Origin: Anabaena sphaerica FACHB-251
GTDB lineage: Bacteria > Cyanobacteriota > Cyanobacteriia > Cyanobacteriales > Nostocaceae
Reading direction: 5' to 3'
NCBI RefSeq assembly: GCF_014696825.1
Contig: NZ_JACJQU010000015.1
Span: forward strand, 62,001 to 126,000
Length of the DNA stretch: 64,000 nt
Part shown: positions 44,709 through 54,066 of the stretch, piece after piece
Layout: every line of letters starts with the position of its first letter
How positions within the stretch are numbered: the first letter of the stretch is position 1
Translations under genes and position numbers: made by a program
The notes under the pieces: model-generated
The model's input: the letters and a program-made list of their open reading frames with translations, nothing else
What the model was told of the DNA's origin: nothing
The model's database searches: none

Positions 44709-45141
44709 GTCGCAGGAGGAAGCGGTTTTGAGTTTTAGGGTTATGCCTAGTCATTTTATCCAAATGCAGATCAAATGGTGATCCACCGGGGATCAAAAGC
44801 AAAGCGGGAAAAGTAAACATCATTATGCCTTAGATGAACTGATTCTCACAGATAGTTCCCATGGGCTAGATCAATCACTCCTCTCTAGTAAGACGCTTGT
44901 GGGAAGATCTTTAGCCAGGAGAGTGTCAATATCATCCCCAAACTCTACATCTTATAGCAGAAGGCAAGAGGCGATCTTGCTCTCATGCAAGAGTAAAAGC
45001 CTTGTTATTCTTTGGTTTCAAGGACTAATCATGTCCTAATTATCCTGGCTACATCTTAACTGCTCAACTAAACCTACTCAAACCTACTCAAAGCCTGAAA
45101 GTTAGGTAACAGGTGACAGAACGGCGATAAATGATAACTGA
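44709..45141. other. Gene-free stretch carrying the left copy of a direct repeat
   Basis: Holds the direct repeat at 44953-45053. Apart from that I see no gene and no clear promoter for the minus-strand permease. Confidence 0.5.
44953..45053 (+). repeat. 101-bp direct repeat, left copy
   Basis: Identical to 50501-50601 at 96 of 101 positions, in the same orientation and without gaps. It contains AAGGACTAATCATGTCC, a short hairpin (GGAC/GTCC). The two copies bracket the CHAT/haemagglutinin gene pair. Confidence 0.85.
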
Positions 45142-47700
45142 TTAAAGCCAATTTCCCAAGAGTACAAATGGTGCCCAATAGAAAGGATTACTGTATTCTG
45201 GTTGTTTTAGTAGTTTTATTTGAGCAAGGCGTATGGCTTCAGCTTTGGTGACTTTAAACTGGACGAGTTGGCGGTAAAATTCGACCATGAACTCAGCTGC
45301 GGAAGCATCATCTACAGACCATAGTGTTGCCAAAGTGCTACGTGCGCCTGAGCGAACGGCTACACCTGCTATTCCTAGTGGGGCGCGGTTGTCTCCTTTG
45401 GCAGTTTGACAGGCGCTCAGAACTAGTAATTCAATGGGATTATTGCTATCTTGTTCTCTATTTTGCAGTAATTCACCTAATTCTTTGACGTTAAGACGAT
45501 TATCCCAGGTGAGAATAAAGGTGTCTTGTGCATTGGAACTAAATTGACCGTGAGTAGCGAGATGGACTATGGGAAAGGGAGTTGCACGGATGAGATTTTG
45601 AATATCTGTACTGGTGAATGTTTGATTAAATAGGATTTGAGTAGGAATTTCTGAGGTGATACCTTTGACTTCTAAACCTACGCCTGGTAATGGAGAAAAA
45701 CCTTGTCTGGCTTCGCTGATGCCACCAATCAGGATTTTCAGAGGTTGTTTTTGTATTGGTTGGGGGGAAAGTAGTTGTAGCCCTGGTGTTTGAGCTAGAC
45801 TGTATTTTTCTATCAGATATTCTTTTCCATCATATAATGCTGCCATTGGCAGATTTTTCATCACGCCATCGAGGACAAATACTAAAGTTTTGGTGTTATT
45901 GGCTGCTAAGTCTGCTTCTGTGGGGCGGATGAGTAAATTGTATAGTTTTTGGGCGATCGCTAAACGTTTTTGCTTCCCTAAATTTGGTCTGAGGGATGAT
46001 CGCATTTGCAGCAAAATATTTTCTAGTTTTGACTGAAGAATATTAGTAGTATAGTGGCGTATAGGTTGATTGGTGAGAGATAGGATCACCTCTAAGCGAT
46101 CTCTCAAAATAATCGGATAAATAATTGCAGCTTGCGGATCTAACTGCTCAACTTTAGATATCTTCCCACTCAGACAATCTTCTTGAAAGTAATTATCCAA
46201 TTCGGCAACTTTCAAGGATTCAATTAAATCGCGGGCTTTGAGCAGATTTGTCTGGCTAATATCTTTTACATTTTTGCTTTTTTGAGGTTGTAGTAGTAAA
46301 CTAACTAACTCTCGATAAATTGGTTCTATACTTTCTTGGAAAGAAAATAGTAGATTGTTATTTCCTGCAACTAAATCTTTACGGATGTAAGCTAAAGTTT
46401 TTACTGATTGGTTATATGCATCAATGGCTTTTTCTGAGTTACCGATAGCTTGGAAAATCCTTCCTAGTTGCCATTGCCAAAGATAGCTAATTTCAGCCGC
46501 GTTGCTGCTTTGTGCTAAAATTAATGCTTGTTCAGTTAGTCTTTGTGCTTCATTCCATTGTTGATTTTGTTCGTAAAGTTTACCCAAATAACCAAGGGCG
46601 TAAGATTCTGCCTTGTTGTCATCTATATTTTTAGCTTGTTGGATAGCTGTAGCAAGAATTTGAGCCGCAAGTTGTTTTTCTCCAGCTTTTTGCAAGCCTT
46701 GAGCAAACTTTACTTGTGCATATATGCTGGTGCGACTGGGGGGTAATTTCTCTAACTGGGGTTGAATTTGAGGAATTAAAACTTTAACTTCGGTCGATTT
46801 TTTAGTGTCTAATAACAGATGTAATTGATTGAGTTGAGCTTGGAGTTTTATAGTAGGTGAAGTAGATGTAGTAATTGCTTGTTGATAATAATTATAAGCT
46901 AGTTGATTTTGCTGTTGAGAAAAGGCAGTGTTACCTAAACTCAAGAATGCCAGAGTAATCTCTGGTGATGAGTTGAATTTTTTAGCGATCGCTAAACTTT
47001 GTTGTAAAACTTCTTGGGATTTTTCCCCGTCACCCACAACCCGCAAAGTATCACCCAAGTTTAACAAACTAGATGCTTTTAATACAGAGTCTGGTTGTGA
47101 TTGCAAGTTTTGATTTACCTGTTCTAAAATCTTCCTCGCACGGGGATATAATCCCAATACTCGCAAAGCTTGAGTTTGGTTAAGTAAGCTGCGATTGACT
47201 CCTGTTTCATCTCCTAATTTTTGATAGTTATCTGTGGCTTTTTCCCAGGTGGTAAGTGCTTCTTCTGCCTCTCCCTGAGACATTTGCAGACTTCCCTGAA
47301 TATTCAAAGCTTGTGCTAAAGTGCTTGGGGAAATCGCACCTCTACTTAGCAAATTTATACTTTGAGATATGAACTGATGTGCTGGTTTTAATTTTCCTAA
47401 TTGCTGATATGCTAAGGCTAAATTACACAAGACCACTGCTTGGTTGACTGTATCGCCTTTTTGTCCAAATATCTCTGATGCCTGTTGCCAGAGTGCGATC
47501 GCTTCTGTAAATTGTTCTGCTTGGTAGTGTTGTTTTCCAGCTTGTACTAAGGAAGTAGGGGAAGTGGTTTCTGTAGTGACAGCAGCGAATACGGGTGTTT
47601 GTATGGAAATAGGAAGATTCCAGTTAACCTGTAAGACTATCAATACCAGGGTTAATAATCCTAAACAACAATACTTAGATATTACGTTCTTGATAATCAT
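45142..47700 (-). CDS. Exported TPR-CHAT protease-like protein
   Basis: The 852-residue protein starts with a signal peptide (KYCCLGLLTLVLIVLQVNW). A long series of TPR repeats occupies about residues 50-450, and a C-terminal CHAT (caspase-like) domain follows. The catalytic pair is visible: His717 in HLATHGQF and Cys764 in LSACQTAKGD. CHAT proteins cleave partner proteins. The upstream gene, 7 bases away on the same transcript, encodes a haemagglutinin-type exoprotein, a natural candidate substrate. This pairing recurs in cyanobacteria. Confidence 0.88.
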   Translation of the reverse strand: MIIKNVISKYCCLGLLTLVLIVLQVNWNLPISIQTPVFAAVTTETTSPTSLVQAGKQHYQAEQFTEAIALWQQASEIFGQKGDTVNQAVVLCNLALAYQQLGKLKPAHQFISQSINLLSRGAISPSTLAQALNIQGSLQMSQGEAEEALTTWEKATDNYQKLGDETGVNRSLLNQTQALRVLGLYPRARKILEQVNQNLQSQPDSVLKASSLLNLGDTLRVVGDGEKSQEVLQQSLAIAKKFNSSPEITLAFLSLGNTAFSQQQNQLAYNYYQQAITTSTSPTIKLQAQLNQLHLLLDTKKSTEVKVLIPQIQPQLEKLPPSRTSIYAQVKFAQGLQKAGEKQLAAQILATAIQQAKNIDDNKAESYALGYLGKLYEQNQQWNEAQRLTEQALILAQSSNAAEISYLWQWQLGRIFQAIGNSEKAIDAYNQSVKTLAYIRKDLVAGNNNLLFSFQESIEPIYRELVSLLLQPQKSKNVKDISQTNLLKARDLIESLKVAELDNYFQEDCLSGKISKVEQLDPQAAIIYPIILRDRLEVILSLTNQPIRHYTTNILQSKLENILLQMRSSLRPNLGKQKRLAIAQKLYNLLIRPTEADLAANNTKTLVFVLDGVMKNLPMAALYDGKEYLIEKYSLAQTPGLQLLSPQPIQKQPLKILIGGISEARQGFSPLPGVGLEVKGITSEIPTQILFNQTFTSTDIQNLIRATPFPIVHLATHGQFSSNAQDTFILTWDNRLNVKELGELLQNREQDSNNPIELLVLSACQTAKGDNRAPLGIAGVAVRSGARSTLATLWSVDDASAAEFMVEFYRQLVQFKVTKAEAIRLAQIKLLKQPEYSNPFYWAPFVLLGNWL

Positions 47701-47707
47701 ATCTGCA

Positions 47708-50299
47708 TCAACGTGTAGAACAAGCCGTCTCAGCTAAAATCGGACTATGGGGTAAAACATTAGCAGCTTGAGCAACCAAGTGAACTTGTCCCTTGACATC
47801 AACAACCCATCCTTGCGCTTCTACAATTTCTGTCGGCAGATTGCTAGTAACACTTACAGGTTGCATATCTTTGTTACTTTCGTGACTAGGCACTAGTGCC
47901 GCATGATGAAAATAACTATCCTGTGAAAAAAGCTGATAGAGCTTGCTTTCTTCAGTCCTCGCTTCTGGCACTAGTTCTACTAAATCAACTAATGCTGTTA
48001 TCCCCGTCAGTAAATCATTGGGATTAGATGGTAATCCACCACGACCAATTATTGTAAATTTATTTTCTTGATTGGCGAATTTGCTACCAGCACCACATCT
48101 CTGGGCAACCTGATTATCAGTATCAATTACACTTGTGGAGAGATTTATTGAGCCTTGATTGGGGTCAGCTGACAACTGGTTAATTTCTACCGTACCACTA
48201 AACTCTGCACTGGCTCCAGTCGCAGTAATATCACTTTCTGGAGTCACCTGATCTCGAAACTGTGTACCAAAGATACCTTGAGCAGTAATTTTCACCTGAC
48301 CACCACGAAAATCAGTAGAATTGGCAGTAATATCACTGTTTTCTAAAGCTGCTAAAACAGCAGTATTAATAGTGATATTGCCACCAATGATATTGTTACC
48401 AGTAGCATTAGTAGTGATTTTGCTGCCATTACGCATAATCAAAGCTTGAGAGTTCAAATTAATACTAGCCTGTTCTTGATTAAGACCAGTGGTATTGCTG
48501 CGGCTATTACCAGTAATAGTAGCAAAGTTTTCCATGAGGATAGAATCAGCCTTTAAGCTCAGACTCCCAGCATTTCCAGTTCCTAAAGCCTCCACAGTGA
48601 TTGTAGCGTGATCTAGGATGTGCAGGGTACTAGTGCTAACTTTTATATCTCCTGCCGACCCAGTTGCACGTAAACCAGAACTGGCAAAAAAGCCACTAGA
48701 TAATACATGACTATCAGTACCAAATAGTTGTATATCAGAAGCATTGACTGTCAAATTTCCCCCATTCCCAGAGCCAAAAGTGGAGGCTGATATATTAGTC
48801 TTATCCCTTAAAGTTAATTCTCTGGTATTTATTTCTACATTACCAGCCTTGCCACTACTCAAGGTAGAAGAGTTGATATTAGTGTTGATAAGTTTATCAA
48901 TACTTGGTTGCAAAAAAGATTGACCAGGAGTTAGCTCTAGTGATTCAGAAGCATAAATGCTAATATCACCAGCTTTCCCCGTACCGAAAGAAGTACTGGC
49001 AATAATCCCACGCTTCTGAAGAAGCAAATTTCCTGTTTTAATACTGATGTTACCAGCATCTCCAACTCTTGCCAGCGGATTTGCTGTTACCAATAAAGAT
49101 TCACTTACTTCTACTGAATTAGAGGCACTAACATTTATATCGCCTCCCTTACCCTGTTCAAAAACAGAAACCATTATAATAGCTCCATTTTTGAGGATCA
49201 ATTTATCTGTATTGATGTTCAGGTCTCCGCTAATTCTAGCACCACTACTTAAGATAAAAAAACCATCTAGACCTTGATAAATTTCAGGGCTGGGATCAAG
49301 AATTTTTGCCGATTTTTCCTCAAATTCACCAGTACCAATAATTTCTAGAGTATCAGTGGCATTAACTGTTATATTACCTCCTGGTAGTGATCCCCTGGTA
49401 GAAGATGTGATGCGCGACCCTTCACTTATTCGCAGATTACCAGTTTGTATCTGTATCTCTCCCCCTCCGATGCCACTGGTATCAACATCGGTTTTAGCAG
49501 TCAGTTGAATGTTGCCAAATTTATTGATGCCATCATAATTTAAGGAAAATATTTGATTGGTAGATGTAAGTTTTACTAAACTTGTTTCTTTCACACTACC
49601 TAATTCTAATCTGCCTCCATTTGTTTTGATTATTGCACCTTCTAAGTTGATATCACCACCGACTAAAGCTAAGGTTTGATTTGGTTGTATTTGTAATCCA
49701 TTTTTAGCCTGTACCTGAATTTTTCCCTGATTAGTGCCAAATTGCAAGCCGATAGGAGTAGTAATAGTTAATAGGGGTGTGCTTTGAGCAGCTTTGTTAC
49801 TAAACTGTGTACCATCTGCAAATTTGATGCTGTTCGCTGTACTCGCTACAAATGAACCATTAATGTTTAAAGTGGCATTGTTACCAAATACAATCCCGTT
49901 GGGGTTAATAAAAAACAGGTTGGCACTACCATTAGCACGAATTAAACCATCAATATAAGAAATATTGTTACCTGTAACTCTGATCAGGATGTTTTGAATT
50001 TCTAAGCCGTTATTAAATATGGCTTGTCCGTTTGTGGATATAGAAAATTCTTTGAAGCTGTGAAATAGATTTGAATCTCTAACTGTACCACCGTTAATTT
50101 GACAGACTTGGCAACCTGGTTGTACTTGAGAGTTATTTGGAAGGGTATTGTCAGGAAGTATTTGGGCTGTAGCTTTTTTGGTAAAGAAGGGGGAAATCAG
50201 CAATGTTATAAAATACAAGATTAAAAATGAAAAGGTAGATTTATTAGTGACTTTAGTTTGGTTATTCATTGGCTCTACAAAGGTGTTGTTGAAAGCCAT
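47708..50299 (-). CDS. Filamentous haemagglutinin-type exoprotein (TpsA-like)
   Basis: The 863-residue protein has a signal peptide (about residues 20-46, ending in KATAQ). The two-partner-secretion domain follows (SFKEFSISTNGQAIFNN, then NLFFINPNGIVFGNNATLNI), and beyond it a long right-handed beta-helix of degenerate repeats. Cysteine pairs (CQVC at 58-61) are near the start. It should be secreted or surface-held; the TpsB transporter (ShlB/FhaC) is not next to it, so a distant one must serve. An internal ATG at 50269 is an alternative start. It forms an operon with the CHAT gene. Confidence 0.88.
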   Translation of the reverse strand: MAFNNTFVEPMNNQTKVTNKSTFSFLILYFITLLISPFFTKKATAQILPDNTLPNNSQVQPGCQVCQINGGTVRDSNLFHSFKEFSISTNGQAIFNNGLEIQNILIRVTGNNISYIDGLIRANGSANLFFINPNGIVFGNNATLNINGSFVASTANSIKFADGTQFSNKAAQSTPLLTITTPIGLQFGTNQGKIQVQAKNGLQIQPNQTLALVGGDINLEGAIIKTNGGRLELGSVKETSLVKLTSTNQIFSLNYDGINKFGNIQLTAKTDVDTSGIGGGEIQIQTGNLRISEGSRITSSTRGSLPGGNITVNATDTLEIIGTGEFEEKSAKILDPSPEIYQGLDGFFILSSGARISGDLNINTDKLILKNGAIIMVSVFEQGKGGDINVSASNSVEVSESLLVTANPLARVGDAGNISIKTGNLLLQKRGIIASTSFGTGKAGDISIYASESLELTPGQSFLQPSIDKLINTNINSSTLSSGKAGNVEINTRELTLRDKTNISASTFGSGNGGNLTVNASDIQLFGTDSHVLSSGFFASSGLRATGSAGDIKVSTSTLHILDHATITVEALGTGNAGSLSLKADSILMENFATITGNSRSNTTGLNQEQASINLNSQALIMRNGSKITTNATGNNIIGGNITINTAVLAALENSDITANSTDFRGGQVKITAQGIFGTQFRDQVTPESDITATGASAEFSGTVEINQLSADPNQGSINLSTSVIDTDNQVAQRCGAGSKFANQENKFTIIGRGGLPSNPNDLLTGITALVDLVELVPEARTEESKLYQLFSQDSYFHHAALVPSHESNKDMQPVSVTSNLPTEIVEAQGWVVDVKGQVHLVAQAANVLPHSPILAETACSTR

Positions 50300-50500
50300 T
50301 AATTAGTCGCTTGTTCATTAGTAAGAATCCACGAAACATCTGTAGAATCAACAATTGTCCATTCACTCTCTTGCTCAATTCTATCTTGCAAATTTGCTTC
50401 TATTTTTAGATAGATTCAAGCCCAATCGACTTATACAGTTGTACAGGTTGATTAGCTCAATATTATCCGTATACCCCAACCTATCAATACTTCGCGTATT

Positions 50501-50601
50501 TATAGCAGAAGGCAAGAGGCAATATTGCTCTCATGCAAGAGTAAAACCCTTGTTATTTTTTGGTTTCAAGGACTAATCATGTCCTAATTATCCTAGCTAC
50601 A
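50501..50601 (+). repeat. 101-bp direct repeat, right copy
   Basis: See 44953-45053: 96 of 101 bases identical, same orientation. It lies about 200 bases upstream of the haemagglutinin start. Confidence 0.85.
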
Positions 50602-50607
50602 GCTATA

Positions 50608-50706
50608 TTATATCCTTCTTGTTTTCACTATGGCGATAGGTTTACGAGTATCTAAATCTACTAACACCGCTTTGGTATTTCTTTGCCCTTTCACCAAAGC
50701 AATTAA
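50608..50706 (-). pseudogene. ISL3-family transposase fragment
   Basis: A 32-codon frame on the minus strand (IALVKGQRNTKAVLVDLDTR and on to PIAIV) matches the segment around the first catalytic Asp of ISL3 transposases (ALVKG-x-VVLVDL). It begins right after a stop and ends at TAA, without flanking transposase sequence. It starts 7 bases after the direct repeat. Confidence 0.55.
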
Positions 50707-50743
50707 TCACGGTTTTTAATTTCACGCAACCACGGTAGATAGC

Positions 50744-50770
50744 TCCCCAACTTCTCAAAGAAATTGGGGA
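50744..50770 (-). terminator. TCCCCAA hairpin after the baeRF-like gene
   Basis: TCCCCAA (50744-50750) pairs with TTGGGGA (50764-50770), starting 8 bases beyond the minus-strand stop at 50778. It is a variant of the GATCCCCGACTTCT family. Confidence 0.5.
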
Positions 50771-50777
50771 TGTGTAA

Positions 50778-51947
50778 TTAATATCTAAAAATTGCTGTCA
50801 CTGTTGACCCATTGGGCATTTCTTCCGATTCAAGTGTATAAACTCTGCCACCATTTAATAGTGTATGAACAGCTGCAAAATCCAACATATCTTGATCATC
50901 TGGTTCTGGCTCTGGGTGTAAATCCACAGTCGTATTTTCAGGATCAAATTTTCCCCATTTCTGTTCATCTAATGAGACAAATAAAGAATCAACTCGGTGA
51001 TAGTAAGCCGCCGGAATAATTTCTTTAATATCACTAGCAGCCTTTCCAGTACCTTCACCTGCTAATTGTTGATAAAGTTCTATTGCGGCCTTTTTGTCTT
51101 GCTGGAATGAAGGAGAAACAATTCGCCAAGCCTCATCATGTAATTGTTCGAGATTGATAATTTCTGGATTACCATTGATGGTTTCTTCTAACAAATGAGG
51201 ATAGGTATTTGCTTCTTGATAAATTGGGAAAAGATACTCTACTCCTGCTAACACTAAAGGCGCTTTTTCATCCCTTAATTTCTCATGCAATGCTTCATCA
51301 ACAGCGTAACAGAATTGTAAAATATCTGTTTGATGCTTATCTTGATCAGGACTTCCTTGACCGTGAACTGAACCGGGGTGTTGAAAAGGATTAGCGGTTC
51401 CCCCTTTAGATGTAGCAATGCGATGTTGTACCCCTTTTTGAATGTTATCTTCTAAAAGAGCCGCTTCTAAATTTGGTGGCATATTTTCCACTTGCACTTC
51501 ATTCAAGCTATACCCTGTGCCTGCAAAAAATTTAACATCTTTCTGACTCAAAGCCAAGACATAAAATTTTCCATCATTGTTAATAAGATTTAGTAACGGC
51601 TTGATGTGAAATTGCTCGTTAACAACAACTAGTTCCGGAAATTCAACTGGTAAACAATAGTAACGAAATAGATTAGGGGAAATAAAAATTACCAATCCCT
51701 GATCTTGGTGTTCCCAAAAATTACCCCTATCCAGTTCCATGGCTGGCTGGAGAAAATTTACCGCCTCAGTGTGTCTTATCCCCATTGCTTCCAAGCGTTG
51801 TTCTGCCTCGCGAATTAAATTTTTAAAGCGAATGGGATTTTGTCGAATTTCTGCCCCTGCTTTTTGTGTAGGCATATATACAGATACAGATGGGGATTGG
51901 GGATTTTCTACTAAAGTTTTGAGTTCATCAATTGATAACAATGCCAT
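50778..51947 (-). CDS. baeRF-like protein (bacterial archaeo-eukaryotic release factor family)
   Basis: The 389-residue protein looks like the baeRF3 group: an N-terminal SVSVYMPTQKAG segment, QNPIRFKNLIREAEQRL, and a C-terminal domain with DFAAVHTLLNGGRVYTLESE. The last part resembles the third domain of release factor aRF1/eRF1. No membrane segments. Such proteins are proposed to bind ribosomes or tRNA mimics in stress, but no function is established. It is followed by a hairpin. Confidence 0.65.
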   Translation of the reverse strand: MALLSIDELKTLVENPQSPSVSVYMPTQKAGAEIRQNPIRFKNLIREAEQRLEAMGIRHTEAVNFLQPAMELDRGNFWEHQDQGLVIFISPNLFRYYCLPVEFPELVVVNEQFHIKPLLNLINNDGKFYVLALSQKDVKFFAGTGYSLNEVQVENMPPNLEAALLEDNIQKGVQHRIATSKGGTANPFQHPGSVHGQGSPDQDKHQTDILQFCYAVDEALHEKLRDEKAPLVLAGVEYLFPIYQEANTYPHLLEETINGNPEIINLEQLHDEAWRIVSPSFQQDKKAAIELYQQLAGEGTGKAASDIKEIIPAAYYHRVDSLFVSLDEQKWGKFDPENTTVDLHPEPEPDDQDMLDFAAVHTLLNGGRVYTLESEEMPNGSTVTAIFRY

Positions 51948-52406
51948 ATTATTCGTTCCACGTTCAAAAGTTTGGAGAATATACAGCAGGAGTCAGGAGT
52001 CAGGAGTCAGGAGTAAAACTGGCTTTGTGTATAGGTTTCAATTTAGATTCTGTACCTCATGGATCTGCAATCTGCTGTATGTTTATTTCAACCTCTGACG
52101 CGGTAGACTTGCATCTTTCTTTTGATAAGAAATTATGCCCGTGTTATTCCCTTCTTTAGATAGAGTTTTGATAAATATAGCCATGGACAGGGTGGTTAGG
52201 ACATCAATTGATAATGAAACTCCCACTACAAAAGGATTTTACTCCTGACTCCTGACTCCTGACTCCTGCTATATATTGTGCATCGGGCATCATACCCGAC
52301 TTAATGATGTTAGTAATTTGATATGTGGTGAAAAATAATATGGAGAGGTTACATGGAAAGTCTCTACAATGGTTCTGGAGAAAGCACATTTACATTTTGT
52401 TTATGT
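51948..52406. other. Gene-free stretch bounded by inverted STRR tracts
   Basis: Tandem GAGTCAG heptamers (51984-52014) are repeated as their complement (52240-52269), and the match extends to nearby bases (TATACAGC and AAAA; TTTTAC and GCTATATA). The 225 bases between have no ORF of note. Confidence 0.6.
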
Positions 52407-53066
52407 CTATGATCCATGATCATGGATATGAGAATGATTGGGTTGTGAATTGATATCTTTATTTACAAAACCCAAAGTCACTCGTTTCATCAGCCAGTAC
52501 AACCCGCAAAGAATCACAAAGGTAATAGCTATAATTACCAAGGGTTGTTTACCAAGAAGTTCTTCAACACCTCTAGTCAGTATTGCATCTGGCTGAGTAA
52601 TAAAATCCCAACTGTTAAAACGCAAGAAACGACCCCAATAAATACCTATGGCGTTGAGAGCATGAGTTATCAATTCAATACTTAAAATCCATTTACTCTT
52701 ACCAATACGGTGCAAGTAGTGACCTAAATTGATGAGGGAGACTACATAAGCTTCAAATCCAGCTAAAATTACTACCAAATAAACAGGAAGTAATACTAAT
52801 GTAATCATCCACACCGATTGAATATTGCGGATATCATCGATTAAGTGAATGACATCAGTTAATAAATAAGGGGCATTAGGTAAAAAGGCATAGAACACTA
52901 AGAAGCCAAGCCACCAAACCCAAGAGCGTCCGCGTTGAGTGCGAAACAGCCAAACACTCAAAGCCAAAGGAATAAAAGCCAGAAATAAGTTCCAAGTCAT
53001 CCACCGTATATTGATTTGTAATAAGTGGGTAACTTTGGCTATCACTTCAATTAATTCTGCTTTCAT
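52407..53066 (-). CDS. DUF1361 membrane protein
   Basis: The 219-residue protein has six or seven membrane helices with the DUF1361 pattern: WNLFLAFIPLALSVWLF, FLPNAPYLLTDVIHL, and GIYWGRFLRFNSWD. The C terminus is His-rich (NHSHIHDHGS), possibly a metal-binding tail. I place the start at the ATG at 53066 (MKAELIEV) rather than at the TTG at 53072. The role of the family is unknown. It is downstream of a lipoprotein gene, 63 bases away. Confidence 0.8.
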   Translation of the reverse strand: MKAELIEVIAKVTHLLQINIRWMTWNLFLAFIPLALSVWLFRTQRGRSWVWWLGFLVFYAFLPNAPYLLTDVIHLIDDIRNIQSVWMITLVLLPVYLVVILAGFEAYVVSLINLGHYLHRIGKSKWILSIELITHALNAIGIYWGRFLRFNSWDFITQPDAILTRGVEELLGKQPLVIIAITFVILCGLYWLMKRVTLGFVNKDINSQPNHSHIHDHGS

Positions 53067-53092
53067 ACGCAATAAGTGTTATTGGATTTATA

Positions 53093-53122
53093 GATCCCCG
53101 ACTTCTTTGAGAAGTTAGGGAT
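53093..53122 (-). terminator. GATCCCCGACTTCT hairpin after the lipoprotein gene
   Basis: GATCCCCGACTTCT (53093-53106) pairs with AGAAGTTAGGGAT (53110-53122). It begins 13 bases after the stop at 53136 (minus strand) and is another copy of the family. Confidence 0.5.
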
Positions 53123-53135
53123 ATGGGTATTATGT

Positions 53136-53606
53136 TTATTGGGTTTTACTACAGTACTTGTTCAGTTGATTCCCGAAAGCATCTGATTCTTTACCAGCAG
53201 ATTTAGCTGCTGCTGTCAGTGATGAATCTATGTCTGTTCTCGCTTTTCGGATTTTTTCTATCCCAGATGAGGAAGCTTCTGCTGTTTTAGTTGTACCCAG
53301 AGCCTGACCTGCTGTAGCGATCGCTTGACTAAGATTATCAAAAACTTTCGCAAAACTGCTTTGAAATTCTTGGAGTTTGGGGTCTACTAATTTTAGTTCT
53401 TGAATAGACTTGGTAATATTTTGCAAGTCTTTGGAGAGCTGCAAACTGGTTGTCACCTGTGTTCCTTTATTGTTATCAATCAAAGAAGTCCCTTGATTAA
53501 CAACTTTAACCAATCGCTGACACTGGGAGACTTTACTCTCACTGCAACCAGTCATCAACAAAGCAATACTTAGACCAAAGGGAGCAATAATGGGATACTT
53601 ACGCAC
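53136..53606 (-). CDS. Lipoprotein of unknown function
   Basis: The 156-residue protein has a signal peptide with the lipobox LMTGC (Cys21), then a helical domain (QRLVKVVNQGTSLIDNNKG, LQNITKSIQELK) with few hydrophobic clusters. A second Cys pair (Cys29 and Cys152) may form a disulphide. The start codon is GTG. It should sit in a membrane facing the periplasm. No family is recognised. A hairpin follows, then the DUF1361 gene. Confidence 0.7.
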   Translation of the reverse strand: MRKYPIIAPFGLSIALLMTGCSESKVSQCQRLVKVVNQGTSLIDNNKGTQVTTSLQLSKDLQNITKSIQELKLVDPKLQEFQSSFAKVFDNLSQAIATAGQALGTTKTAEASSSGIEKIRKARTDIDSSLTAAAKSAGKESDAFGNQLNKYCSKTQ

Positions 53607-53811
53607 GATAAATATGAATATGCCAACAGGAGTAAAATCCCATTCATAGTAACCAATAATTTAGCAGTTGTGGTGAAAGTCTAACATTCAGTAGATGATA
53701 AGGTTATCTGTTTAGGCAAGGTGTGGGATCAGTTATCAGTTATCGCTGTTCATTGTTCCCTATTCCCTATTAGACATCTCCAAAAATTAAATATGCGTTT
53801 TCCAAAACCCT

Positions 53812-53841
53812 TGTAGAAACGTTCCATGGAACGTCTCTACA
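53812..53841. repeat. GTAGAGAC-family hairpin with ACGTTCCATGGAACGT core
   Basis: A 30-base palindrome with a single mismatch, symmetric about CCATGG. It belongs to the GTAGAGAC family (115, 9409, 58341). Confidence 0.7.
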
Positions 53842-53848
53842 TTCTTGG

Positions 53849-54027
53849 TAAGTAGTCGTGCAAAATAAATTTTATATTTGGGAGAGGGAACTCTTAACAG
53901 GGAACTCTTAACAGATAAGAACTACAGAATGTAAAATCTCTGAAAGTCTCTTCCCTCTTGCATGAGTGCCTTTTGCCTCTTGCCTCTTGCCTTGCCATAA
54001 CGACAATTTTCAACGCCTACCTACTTA
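53849..54027. mobile_element. TAAGTAGGTAGGC-type inverted-repeat element, copy D
   Basis: The left end TAAGTAGTCG (53849-53858) is degenerate; the right end GCCTACCTACTTA (54015-54027) is exact. The interior carries the CATAACGACAATTTTCAACG module next to the right end, as in copies B, C, E and F. Confidence 0.6.
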
Positions 54028-54066
54028 TGCCTTACGGGAGCCAGAGGCATGATCACGAATTACAAA

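Larger units (their letters stand above)
50300..50777. other. Gene-free stretch with the right direct repeat and a transposase scrap
   Basis: Holds the direct repeat at 50501-50601, an ISL3 transposase fragment (50608-50706) and a hairpin (50744-50770). The region directly before 50501 is the upstream region of the haemagglutinin operon. Confidence 0.55.
53607..54066. other. Gene-free stretch with a palindromic hairpin and repeat copy D
   Basis: Holds the perfect-core hairpin at 53812-53841 and the element at 53849-54027. Between are tandem AACTCTTAACAGGG words. No ORF is supported. Confidence 0.5.

Noticed and set aside
44590-44823. 77-codon minus-strand ORF before the permease gene
   Set aside because: It overlaps the permease start in another frame and has no recognisable features.
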